NCBI RefSeq assembly: GCF_002218085.1
Contig: NZ_BDUC01000004.1
Coordinates: forward strand, 403,852-467,851
From: Tolypothrix sp. NIES-4075
GTDB taxonomy: Bacteria; Cyanobacteriota; Cyanobacteriia; Cyanobacteriales; Nostocaceae
Direction: 5' to 3'
DNA length: 64,000 nt
Shown here: positions 1 to 7,142 of the stretch, piece after piece
Position numbering within the stretch: the first letter of the stretch is position 1
How the letters are laid out: each line of letters starts with the position of its first letter
Notes under the pieces: model-generated
What the model saw: the letters and a program-made list of their open reading frames with translations, nothing else
The model's database searches: none
What the model was told of the DNA's origin: nothing
Program-made: the position numbers and the translations under genes

Positions 1-134
1 TATGCAAAGCCTCGCACTAGTTGCAAAGCTGTTTGACTTTCAGCGATCGTATCAACTATATAGTTATGGGATCTGAGCACTTCTGACACCATCGTTGCAG
101 TAGGCTGATCGTCCTCCACTACTAGAATTTTCAT
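1..134 (-). CDS. Response regulator receiver protein (partial, N-terminus only)
   Basis: Reading leftward from the ATG at 134 gives the first 44 residues of a CheY-like receiver domain. They begin MKILVVEDDQPTA, the beta-1 strand followed by the acidic pair (Asp8, Asp9) that binds Mg2+ in this family, and continue with helix 1 and the region around the second strand. The phosphoacceptor aspartate and any output domain lie beyond the left edge, so the class (CheY-like, OmpR, PatA, hybrid) cannot be told. It would act as the phosphorylated partner of a histidine kinase. Family assignment is fairly safe from the motif; nothing can be said on function. Confidence 0.8.
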   Translation of the reverse strand, partial: MKILVVEDDQPTATMVSEVLRSHNYIVDTIAESQTALQLVRGFA

Positions 135-158
135 GTCATACTCCGTCATAGCCGAGTA

Positions 159-788
159 TTAACTCATTATGCTTATTGTTAATTCTGATAAAGTGTCAAG
201 GGTGGAAAATTGAGGAATCAAACAAAGCGATCGTCCGTATATGCCCGAAGGGTTTCTGAAAGAAACCCTTCCCTCGAATCGTAGATTCGAGGCAACAAAG
301 CGGAGCTTTGTTGGGGCATAGGACGCGCTTCGCGATCGCACATTTTTCGAGTAAAAGTAAGGATAATAAGTAGTTGCGAACTTACTCTTACCCTGTAGCG
401 TTACCCTTTCTGTCTCGATATCCCCCTCAAGAGTCCCTGCCGTCAGGTAAACTGCTATTTCATGGTACTTTTGAGCTAATGACTGAATCGCTAATAAAGC
501 TTCTGGGATCGCTGCAAATAACGAAGGCTTATTAGGGAAAACAACCGCATCAAAGTACCACCAATTGGCAATATTTTTTATTAGTCCTAAATGCTGAAAA
601 GCAAGTCGCTTACTTAGGCTTTTCAGGATTTTTAACTCTGGACTTTGCTTTATAATTTTAGCGATCTTGAACTGGGTGCTGCTATTTATCCGCAGATACA
701 AAAGTAGTCTCTGCAATTTAGTAGAGTTTTTAGCCACTGAAACACATAAGCTGCTCATACAAAACCTCTTACTTGAGTAAGTTGTCAT
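159..788 (-). CDS. Hypothetical protein whose C-terminus runs through a repeat element
   Basis: I do not recognise this 209-residue frame. Residues 1 to about 150 look protein-like, with a basic helical first part and a patch rich in Trp, Tyr and Phe near residue 75. Residues from about 155 onward are encoded by the three-hairpin repeat at 233-324 and its flanks, so the last 50 residues are probably not native. The ATG at 788 has no strong ribosome binding site. Either a small gene has lost its own stop codon to an inserted repeat, or the frame is open by chance. It lies 24 bp from the response regulator start, on the same strand. Low to moderate confidence. Confidence 0.35.
   Translation of the reverse strand: MTTYSSKRFCMSSLCVSVAKNSTKLQRLLLYLRINSSTQFKIAKIIKQSPELKILKSLSKRLAFQHLGLIKNIANWWYFDAVVFPNKPSLFAAIPEALLAIQSLAQKYHEIAVYLTAGTLEGDIETERVTLQGKSKFATTYYPYFYSKNVRSRSASYAPTKLRFVASNLRFEGRVSFRNPSGIYGRSLCLIPQFSTLDTLSELTISIMS
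233..324. repeat. Cloverleaf-shaped multi-hairpin repeat element
   Basis: Three perfect hairpins sit side by side: arms 247-256/262-271 (10 bp, loop of 5), 272-280/284-292 (9 bp, loop of 3) and 293-301/305-313 (9 bp, loop of 3). They are enclosed by a closing stem: ATGCCC at 241-246 pairs with GGGCAT at 314-319, and after a small bulge GTCC at 233-236 pairs with GGAC at 321-324. The result is a four-way junction like a cloverleaf. No tRNA signatures (T-loop, anticodon stem rules) are present. It is probably a dispersed non-autonomous repeat. Confidence 0.75.
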
Positions 789-1371
789 CTCCCGAAAGCT
801 AGAGGATAAAAATGAGGAAATGATGAAGAGTGGAAGATAAAGCTTGAGATAGGCGATCGCAAATTTTTATCTGGACGTATAAAGCTCAGATTGTCACCGA
901 AAAATGCGATAATATACTGCATTTATCTGCTTCATCCGAATTTGCGATGATTGGGGCATTAGACAATGGGGAACGTGCTAATTGCTAAGAAAAATTATCT
1001 TGATGCTAGATGCTCCCCTTTTTTTGACAACATAATTGCAGCGGCTGCGATCGCCTTTGCAGACATGCTAATGTTTAGTCAATGATGTATTGTGACAATA
1101 AGCACTTTTCTTAGCAATATTAGGGTATATTCCCGGATTTTTGATTTCCATCGGACTTTATCTTTTAGCAGTAAAGTTGTTCCCGACAGGGAAAGGAAAT
1201 TGCAAGAGAGACCAAAAAGGATGTACCTCACAATTTCAAGGGCTTTTATCCTCAAGAAAATAAGAGGATGGGGAATTGCGCCAAATCCGTTAAAAGATGA
1301 AGGATCATTTAAAGATGCTATAAAGCAATTTGTTACTCTAGGTGTGCATTGATTCCTTCTAAAAACAGCTG
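789..1371. other. Intergenic region with a terminator-like hairpin and a 13-bp palindrome
   Basis: No convincing gene. At 970-1026 a GGGGA...TCCCC pairing with an imperfect stem is followed by seven T on the plus strand, which would fit the end of a small plus-strand RNA. The 13-bp palindrome TATTGTGACAATA lies at 1088-1100 and recurs in the two copies of the element near 58.3 and 61.1 kb. Overlapping frames of 86 and 99 codons at 1079-1378 on opposite strands show no family features and are not called. Confidence 0.4.
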
Positions 1372-2025
1372 ATGGCAATTAATAATATATTTACAGCAGG
1401 TGGCGTAGTTATGTTACCTCTGCTGGGGTTTAGTGTGTTAGCAGTAGCGTTGATTATTGAGCGTATCAGGTTTTGGGTGATGTTGGTAAGCCGCCAACGC
1501 CGGATGGTGCAGGAAGTGCTGAATTTTTATCGTTTGAATAATGTAGTTAGTGCGATCGCACTATTACAACAAAATACTAACTTGCCTCTAGCCCGCATTT
1601 TTTTAGCAGCATTAGAATTAGAAGAAGCCACACCAGAAGATTTTCGTTTAGCATTAGAAACAGCAGCGCAAGCCGAGATACCTTTACTCAAACGATTTCA
1701 AAACATCTTCGACACAATTATAAGCCTTGCACCTTTATTAGGTCTTTTGGGAACCGTCTTAGGATTAATTGCTTCTTTTGCCTCTTTAAATATTGGTGAT
1801 GTAGGAGGTTCTCAAACAGCCGGTGTTACCAGTGGGATTAGTGAAGCTTTAGTTTCTACCGCCTCAGGATTAGTAGTTGCTATCTTTACATTGTTATTTG
1901 CTAACACCTTCCGAGGACTTTACCAGCGACAAATCGCCATGATTCAAGAGTATGGCGGACAGTTAGAATTGCTTTACCGCCGTCGCTATGAACGAGGAGA
2001 GAAGCCTTATGCCCCTTTTAGATGA
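1372..2025 (+). CDS. exbB: MotA/TolQ/ExbB family proton channel protein
   Basis: This 217-residue inner-membrane protein belongs to the ExbB/TolQ family, the proton-conducting part of ExbB-ExbD-type motors that energise outer-membrane transport. One membrane helix is near residues 10-30 and two more near 117-137 and 160-185. The segment with LAPLLGLLGTVLGLI and the following TSGISEALVSTASGL are the family hallmark, including the conserved Thr/Ser facing the channel. Its length is typical. The stop overlaps the ATG of a short exbD-like start by 17 bp, preceded by GAGGAGA, the arrangement of translationally coupled exbB-exbD. Because that exbD is broken, this channel must use an ExbD from elsewhere or is non-functional. 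No clear ribosome binding site precedes the ATG. Confidence 0.88.
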   Translation: MAINNIFTAGGVVMLPLLGFSVLAVALIIERIRFWVMLVSRQRRMVQEVLNFYRLNNVVSAIALLQQNTNLPLARIFLAALELEEATPEDFRLALETAAQAEIPLLKRFQNIFDTIISLAPLLGLLGTVLGLIASFASLNIGDVGGSQTAGVTSGISEALVSTASGLVVAIFTLLFANTFRGLYQRQIAMIQEYGGQLELLYRRRYERGEKPYAPFR

Positions 2026-2044
2026 ACCAGATTTGCCATCTTAA
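2009..2044 (+). pseudogene. Remnant of exbD: 11 codons, then stop and repeat DNA
   Basis: An ATG inside the 3' end of exbB, preceded by a strong GAGGAGA, starts the peptide MPLLDEPDLPS and then meets TAA. The next codons in frame would read Ile-Asn. As I recall the family, cyanobacterial ExbD proteins begin with a short acidic stretch followed by QINIVPMIDV, so the TAA looks like a mutated Gln codon (CAA). Homology would then end two codons later, where the tandem repeat DNA (TTGGTAATTGG type) begins at about 2050. The rest of exbD seems replaced by repeats. The upstream coupling signals are seen; the identity as exbD is inference. Confidence 0.5.
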
Positions 2045-2402
2045 ATCAACAGGGTATTGGGCATTGGTAATTGGTAATGGGTAGTTGGTAATTGGTGAGC
2101 CAGCGCGGTCTTGGGGTCTCCCCAAGTAGAGCATCTGGCGTGGTTTCCCCCATGAGCGAAGCCGCGTGCATAGAGAAGGGGTAATTGGGCATGGGGCATT
2201 GGTCCTTCCGTGCGTTGGGCGGCTAGCCTTCGGCAACGCTCCTGGGCGAACGCCGACAGTCACGCATCTGGCGTCATGGGGCATTGGGAATTATTTTTAT
2301 TACCCATTACCCATTCCCCATTCCCCATTCCCCATTCCCCATCTCGTAGTATTCTAAAATGACAAATTCCTTTTTTAGCAAAAGATTTTCAAAGGATACA
2401 CC
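2045..2402. repeat. Intergenic repeat tract (TGGTAATTGG and CCCATTCC units plus larger repeat)
   Basis: The tract starts with G-rich units such as GGGCATTGGTAATTGG. It passes through a longer repeat related to those at 17.7 and 19.6 kb (GAGCCAGCGCGGTCTTGGGG at 2097-2116) and ends in five copies of the heptamer CCCATTC with minor variants near 2303-2341. Frames of 88 and 63 codons here are just translated repeats. The region holds no gene. Confidence 0.8.
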
Positions 2403-2609
2403 ATGACTATTTGGGTAAACGAGCAAATTGATCCGTCTGGCATGATTCATGCTTGTATAGCCTGTTGTGATGAGTCCCAAGCAAAAGATTGTCACGAATC
2501 TTTTGAGAATAATTTGACTCAGATGCAAAAAGCAACTGGTTGGCTAGCGCGATTGCGAACAGTTGATTCTTGGGATGAAGTTCCTGTCAATGCTTTAAAA
2601 CTGAATTAA
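2403..2609 (+). CDS. Small conserved-type hypothetical protein
   Basis: A 68-residue acidic protein with a CIACC cluster near residues 19-23, a further Cys at about 30 and Trp residues near both ends. It begins at an ATG with a moderate AAAGGA site 8-9 bases upstream and stands alone between a repeat tract and a 300-bp gap. I take it as a small cyanobacterial hypothetical because the start signal is good and composition is protein-like. Clustered cysteines could bind a metal, but the spacing does not match a motif I know. No function is proposed. Confidence 0.6.
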   Translation: MTIWVNEQIDPSGMIHACIACCDESQAKDCHESFENNLTQMQKATGWLARLRTVDSWDEVPVNALKLN

Positions 2610-2693
2610 TTGACTTGCTCTTATCCAAGGAATGCTTTTTTTTTCATCCATTATCCTCAGACCTTATCAGGTGTGTGCTGTAAATGCGTGGAA

Positions 2694-2750
2694 TTAGAGA
2701 CGCATCGCTTTGCTTATGATGAAGGCAAAGTTATCCATGAGCGTCTCTAA
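2694..2750. repeat. Nested inverted repeat in the 2610-2909 intergenic gap
   Basis: TTAGAGACGC at 2694-2703 pairs perfectly with GCGTCTCTAA at 2741-2750, and inside it CTTTGC at 2708-2713 pairs with GCAAAG at 2725-2730. No T-run follows on either strand, so a simple terminator is unlikely. The rest of the 300-bp gap shows only AT-rich sequence and a nine-T run at about 2637. Confidence 0.6.
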
Positions 2751-2909
2751 CTATATAGCGTTGCATAAATCCGGACATTGCCTCCGAATATAAGTAAGTA
2801 CTATCAGAACAAGTTAAGAAACGATAAAAGTGCGATTAAAAATTTACATTTTAGTCACAATGAATCCAAATAAACATAACATATTATGTAAAATTGATGA
2901 TTTTTATGA

Positions 2910-3551
2910 ATGTTTAAGAGTTATCATCGAAACCAAGGATTTAAATACAAAACTTGCAAAAACCGAATAAATGTAGTGAACTACCCCAACGTTTACACTT
3001 CGGAGCAAGGCTGTCCCATTAATTTAGTTGGCAAACCGGGACAAGCAGTTCAGATTTCTATTCATTTGCCCAGTCAGTATATCTGTGCCAACCGCGAACG
3101 GATATTACCAGATTGGAAAAACCAGCCGTCTTTTTGGGTGGTGATTGTCTTACAGCGATCGCGATATCAATTAGTAGAAAGTACAAATACAATAGAAAAA
3201 GAAAAAGAACGCTTGCGGGAAAAGTTTATGAGGTTTGGCTGTGACGTTGCTTTTAATTTGCGCGATCGCACTTATCTCACAGACATAATCGACCCCCGCA
3301 CTGGCTATCCCTTACTTTCCCATCCCGGACAAATTCCCCACGACGACACTGCCGTTGTCAAAGCTTTACTTAACTATCCAGTGTTGAAAAATAAATGCCG
3401 TGTCTTAATTCATCCCAATTGGGGTATGGCAGTTTATCCAAGCATCTTAATATCCGAAGCTCCCCCAACGATCATCGAATCGGTAACTAAAAGCATAGCC
3501 CCCATGCATGGTTGGCAAGAGGTCGGTCAAGAGTCATTAGTTAGTAGTTAG
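2910..3551 (+). CDS. CblD-like (methylmalonic aciduria and homocystinuria type D) family protein
   Basis: The C-terminal 110 residues carry motifs I associate with cyanobacterial proteins annotated as MMADHC/CblD-like: DPRTGYPLLSHPGQIPHDD around residue 129, then a segment with CRVLIHPNWGMAVYPS. In animals MMADHC steers cobalamin between the cytosolic and mitochondrial methyltransferase/mutase pathways; its bacterial role is unknown to me. There is no signal peptide or membrane segment. The ATG at 2910 has no good ribosome binding site, and the first 20 to 25 basic residues may not be translated; a GTG near 2976 is another possible start. The gene stands alone. Family call is from memory and moderate. 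Confidence 0.55.
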   Translation: MFKSYHRNQGFKYKTCKNRINVVNYPNVYTSEQGCPINLVGKPGQAVQISIHLPSQYICANRERILPDWKNQPSFWVVIVLQRSRYQLVESTNTIEKEKERLREKFMRFGCDVAFNLRDRTYLTDIIDPRTGYPLLSHPGQIPHDDTAVVKALLNYPVLKNKCRVLIHPNWGMAVYPSILISEAPPTIIESVTKSIAPMHGWQEVGQESLVSS

Positions 3552-3645
3552 TGGTTAATTGCTAGTGGTTAATTGTTAGTGGTTAATTGTTTTTGTTTCC
3601 CTCCGAAACCACGCTTCCCGCACTCCCCCACTCCTCGACTCCTCA

Positions 3646-4710
3646 TCAGCTATTTTTCGGTTTACGCACTTTCTGAGAACCAATTGGTCCAAGGATTTGG
3701 TTTAGGCTACGCAATTGTTCAGCTGTACCCATGCAAATCAGCAAATCTCCAGGTAATAAAATAGTATCGCCAGTGGGACCGCCGATGAGAGTGCCATCGG
3801 TGCGACGAATTGCCAGAATTAATGCCCCAGTTTGCGATCGCAATCTTGCTTTCTGCAAAGTTTCACCGAGATACGGACAAATTGCCGGATCGAGTAAAAC
3901 TTCTTCCATATATAGTTGCCGGTCTGCACCTGTGAGAATACCATCAACAAAATCCATTACCTGCGGTCTGAGGGCAGCTGCTGCCATTCTTTTGCCCCCA
4001 GTAATATAAGGAGAAATCACCGCATCAGCACCACCGCGTTGTAATTTCTGCACAGCTTCTTCTGTACTAGCGCGGGCGATCGCCCTAATATTTGGATTCA
4101 GTGTTTTTGCTGAAAGTACTGTATATAAATTTTCTGCATCAGAAGGCAGTGCTGCGACAATACAAATTGCCCGTTCGATGCCAACCTTATAGAGAGTTTC
4201 ATCCAAGGTTGCATCGCCTTGGTATAATGTAAAACCCTCAGCTTGTGCTTTTCGCACCGATTCAATCTCCGAATCAATAATTACAAAAGGTACGCCTTCT
4301 GCCCGAAACTCTTTGGCAATTTGACGACCAGTCCGACTAAATCCACAGAGGATGTAATGTTCTGACAAAGATTCCATTAGGCGTCGCTGTTGTCGTAATC
4401 GAATTCCTTCTTGAAAGTAACCTTGAATTAACGCTTCTGTAAATCTATTGACGATGAAACCGATTGTGATCACACCCATTAAAATTAAGGCGATCGTAAA
4501 CAACCGTCCTCGGTTTCCCAAGGGGTGTGTCTCACCATAGCCTACAGTAGCTAAGGTGATCACCGTCATATAAGCTGCATCTTCCCAACTCCACTTTTCT
4601 ACTAAGCTGTACCATAAAGTCCCAATGATGAAGATACCACCGAGGGCAGCAGTTCCTGCCATCAACTCTTTTTGGATGCGACGATATTTTTGCTCAAGCG
4701 TTGAATACAC
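3646..4710 (-). CDS. Two-TM potassium channel with RCK (TrkA-N and TrkA-C) domains
   Basis: A 354-residue MthK-like channel. Membrane helix 1 is at residues 19-36, the pore helix and selectivity filter TVGYG at 55-59, and helix 2 at 70-88. From about 115 there is a Rossmann-type RCK/TrkA-N domain, with YILCGFSRTGRQIA as the nucleotide-binding loop and a conserved acidic end of strand 2 (FVIIDSE). A TrkA-C ligand domain ends near 340. It should form a tetrameric K+ channel gated by nucleotide or Ca2+ bound to the RCK ring; which ligand cannot be read. The start at 4710 places helix 1 correctly. It is divergent from argD across a repeat-filled spacer. Confidence 0.92.
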   Translation of the reverse strand: MYSTLEQKYRRIQKELMAGTAALGGIFIIGTLWYSLVEKWSWEDAAYMTVITLATVGYGETHPLGNRGRLFTIALILMGVITIGFIVNRFTEALIQGYFQEGIRLRQQRRLMESLSEHYILCGFSRTGRQIAKEFRAEGVPFVIIDSEIESVRKAQAEGFTLYQGDATLDETLYKVGIERAICIVAALPSDAENLYTVLSAKTLNPNIRAIARASTEEAVQKLQRGGADAVISPYITGGKRMAAAALRPQVMDFVDGILTGADRQLYMEEVLLDPAICPYLGETLQKARLRSQTGALILAIRRTDGTLIGGPTGDTILLPGDLLICMGTAEQLRSLNQILGPIGSQKVRKPKNS

Positions 4711-4920
4711 AGTTTTTCACCATTTGGGGCATTGGGCAATGGGCAATGGGCAATGGCTAATTGGTAATTGGTAATTGGTAATCGCAAAAAAAGAATTGTC
4801 CCCCTTGTCCCCCCACTCCCCAATGCCCAATTCCCAAATAATAAGAAATTTTTCGTAATTTCTATCAAACTAGTAAATGACTATACGATAAAAAACTTTC
4901 AGGAGTGGCGAAGCGTAAGT

Positions 4921-6192
4921 ATGCAAACTTTAAAACAAACAACACCTCCACACTCAAGTTCTGCACAATCTAGCCCCTTTGATACAGATAGCTTTGATCA
5001 AGTCGTCATGTCCACTTATGCGCGGTTTCCCCTAGCCTTAGAAAAAGGTGCAGGATGCCGCGTTTGGGATACACAAGGGCGCTCATATCTGGATTTTGTC
5101 GCCGGAATTGCTACTTGCACTTTAGGACATGCCCACCCAGTATTAATAGAAGCGGTGACAAAGCAAATTCAAAAGCTGCACCACGTTTCTAATTTGTACT
5201 ACATTCCCGAACAAGCGGAATTAGCAAAATGGATAGTTGAACATTCTTGTAGCGATCGCGTATTTTTCTGCAATTCCGGCGCGGAAGCAAATGAAGCTGC
5301 AATCAAACTTGCGCGAAAATACGCACACACAGTATTACAAATTGACAAACCAATAATTCTCACAGCTCATGCCAGTTTCCACGGACGGACTTTGGCGACA
5401 GTTACCGCTACCGGACAGCCCAAGTATCAAAAAAACTTTGATCCATTAGTGCCGGGATTCCACTATGTACCTTACAACGATATTGCCGCAGTAGAAGCCG
5501 CAATTAGCGAACTTGATGAAGGTGATTATCGCGTGGCAGCGATTTTAATTGAGCCATTGCAAGGAGAAGGCGGTGTGCGTCCGGGTGACGTTGCTTACTT
5601 CCAAAAACTGCGGAAAATATGCGATGAAATCGGTATTTTGCTGATTTTCGATGAAGTGCAGGTAGGGATGGGACGCAGCGGTAAATTATGGGGTTATGAA
5701 CATCTTGGCGTTGAGCCAGATATTTTCACCAGTGCTAAAGGCTTAGGTGGTGGTATCCCCATCGGCGCAATGATGAGCAAGTCATTCTGCGATGTTTTCC
5801 AACCTGGGGAACATGCTAGCACCTTCGGTGGCAATCCTTTTGCCTGTGGAGTAGCACTCTCCGTTTGTCAGACATTGGAACGAGAGAATATTTTACAGAA
5901 TGTCCAGGATCGGGGTGAACAATTGCGAGATGGATTAAAAGCGATCGCAGCCAAATATCCGGATCTAATTACCGAAGTACGTGGCTGGGGTTTAATCAAC
6001 GGGATGGAGTTGCAAGCTTCCATTCAGCTAACCGCTGGTGATATCGTTAAAGCTGCTATGGACGAAGGCTTATTGCTCGTACCCGCAGGACCCAAAGTTC
6101 TCCGCTTTGTTCCACCCTTGATTGTCACAGAAAAAGAAGTAGAAACAGCATTGCAAGCTCTTGATAAGGCGATCGCCACAGTAACCGCATAG
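4921..6192 (+). CDS. argD: Acetylornithine aminotransferase
   Basis: ArgD converts N-acetylglutamate 5-semialdehyde to N2-acetylornithine with glutamate in arginine biosynthesis, using PLP. The 423-residue protein shows the class III aminotransferase signature: NSGAEANEAAIKLAR at 118-132 (phosphate loop), HGRT at 154, EPLQGEGG at 211 and the PLP lysine, Lys273, in TSAKGLGGG. The frame is open upstream to 4768, but those codons are translated repeat DNA. The ATG at 4921 with AGGAG at 4901-4905 fits the family length. Arginine feeds cyanophycin (Asp-Arg polymer), whose genes are 6 kb away, though no operon links them. Confidence 0.93.
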   Translation: MQTLKQTTPPHSSSAQSSPFDTDSFDQVVMSTYARFPLALEKGAGCRVWDTQGRSYLDFVAGIATCTLGHAHPVLIEAVTKQIQKLHHVSNLYYIPEQAELAKWIVEHSCSDRVFFCNSGAEANEAAIKLARKYAHTVLQIDKPIILTAHASFHGRTLATVTATGQPKYQKNFDPLVPGFHYVPYNDIAAVEAAISELDEGDYRVAAILIEPLQGEGGVRPGDVAYFQKLRKICDEIGILLIFDEVQVGMGRSGKLWGYEHLGVEPDIFTSAKGLGGGIPIGAMMSKSFCDVFQPGEHASTFGGNPFACGVALSVCQTLERENILQNVQDRGEQLRDGLKAIAAKYPDLITEVRGWGLINGMELQASIQLTAGDIVKAAMDEGLLLVPAGPKVLRFVPPLIVTEKEVETALQALDKAIATVTA

Positions 6193-6285
6193 GGGATGGA
6201 AAGAGGGGGGGATGCGGGGAAAGAAGAATTATTCCCCCTGTCCCCTTGTCCCCTTGTCCCCAGTCCCTAATCCCCAGTCCCCAGC
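6186..6285. repeat. G-rich/AAGAATTATT/C-rich intergenic element
   Basis: A purine tract rich in GGGG (6193-6221), the core AAAGAAGAATTATT, then CCCC-rich octamers (TTGTCCCC repeats). The same architecture recurs at about 11440, 22270, 33690 and 44150. The two halves can pair G to C around the AATT centre. It separates argD from the convergent larB, where a bidirectional terminator would be expected, but it lacks the usual T-run. Confidence 0.6.
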
Positions 6286-7046
6286 TTATTCGCAGTCCGC
6301 AAAATCTGCCCCGCTAAAACTGCTGCACCAAAGCCATTATCAATATTCACCACCCCTACCCCCGCTGCACATGAATTGAGCATTGTCAAGAGGGGTGCTA
6401 ACCCGCCAAAACTTGCACCGTAACCGATGCTAGTGGGAACGGCAATTACCGGACAATCTGCCAAACCCGCGACTACACTGGGTAAAGCGCCTTCCATCCC
6501 CGCTACGACAATTAACACCGAAGCTGAATCGATGACATGGCGGTTATTCAGCAAGCGGTGAATACCGGCAACACCGACATCCCAAAGACGTTCTACGCGG
6601 AAACCAGAAAGTTCAGCGGTGACAGCAGCTTCTTCCGCTACAGGTAAATCAGCAGTACCAGCCGAAAGAATGCCAATATTACCAGAATACTGAGGTTCAA
6701 TAGTTGGAGGAGCGATCGCACAAATTCGCGCCAAGTCGAAGTATCGCAAACCTTGAATTTTTGCTTCAAGTGTGGTATAGACTTCTGGTTCAATTCGCGT
6801 AGCCATCACCACCGGGTTACGCGATCGCATCACTTCCATAATTTGAGCAATTTGAGCCGGAGTTTTGCCCGGTCCCCAAATCACCTCTGGAAAACCAGTT
6901 CTTAGTTGACGATGGTGGTCGATTTTGGCAAATTCACCGACAGGCTCATAAGCTAAGTTTTTCAGTTTGTCTAACGCCACATTTGGAGTAACGTTACCAT
7001 TAGCGACTGCTTGTAGGAGCGATCGCAAATCTTTTTCATCGGTCAT
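6267..7046 (-). CDS. larB: Nickel pincer cofactor biosynthesis protein LarB
   Basis: LarB carboxylates and hydrolyses nicotinic acid adenine dinucleotide to start synthesis of the nickel pincer nucleotide of lactate racemase. The 259-residue protein has a short helical N-terminus, the motif EVIWGPGKTP near residue 54, and a PurE-like (AIR carboxylase) domain from about 120, with SAGTADLPVAEEAA, the glycine-rich GMEGALPSVVAGL and PTSIGYGASFGG, all typical of LarB. LarC and LarE are not in the window, as is common in cyanobacteria, where larB often stands alone. The start at 7046 is the first ATG after repeat DNA and fits the family length. Confidence 0.92.
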   Translation of the reverse strand: MTDEKDLRSLLQAVANGNVTPNVALDKLKNLAYEPVGEFAKIDHHRQLRTGFPEVIWGPGKTPAQIAQIMEVMRSRNPVVMATRIEPEVYTTLEAKIQGLRYFDLARICAIAPPTIEPQYSGNIGILSAGTADLPVAEEAAVTAELSGFRVERLWDVGVAGIHRLLNNRHVIDSASVLIVVAGMEGALPSVVAGLADCPVIAVPTSIGYGASFGGLAPLLTMLNSCAAGVGVVNIDNGFGAAVLAGQILRTANKLGTGD

Positions 7047-7142
7047 TGGTCATTGGTAATTGGTAATTGGGCATAGGGCATTAGTAGTTATTTCCATTCC
7101 CTATTCCCCATTGTCCATTACCTATTACCCATTACCCATTCC
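7047..7142. repeat. Short tandem repeats (GGTAATTGG / CCCATTACC units)
   Basis: TTGGTCATTGGTAATTGG-type units face CCCATTACCCATTCCC-type units across about 95 bp between larB and the solute-binding protein gene. These are short tandemly repeated sequences of the type that fills many gaps in this window. Confidence 0.7.

Noticed and set aside
233..324. tRNA-like gene, because of the cloverleaf shape
   Set aside because: No T-loop TTCRANY, no D-arm consensus, stems of the wrong length.
970..1026. Firm call of a terminator
   Set aside because: The T-run is good but the stem is imperfect, and no plus-strand gene lies upstream; kept only as a note in the intergenic entry.
1079..1378. Open frames on both strands (86 and 99 codons) upstream of exbB
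   Set aside because: They overlap each other on opposite strands, lack ribosome binding sites and show no family motif.
2018..2357. Frames of 88 and 63 codons after exbB
   Set aside because: They are translations of the tandem repeat tract.
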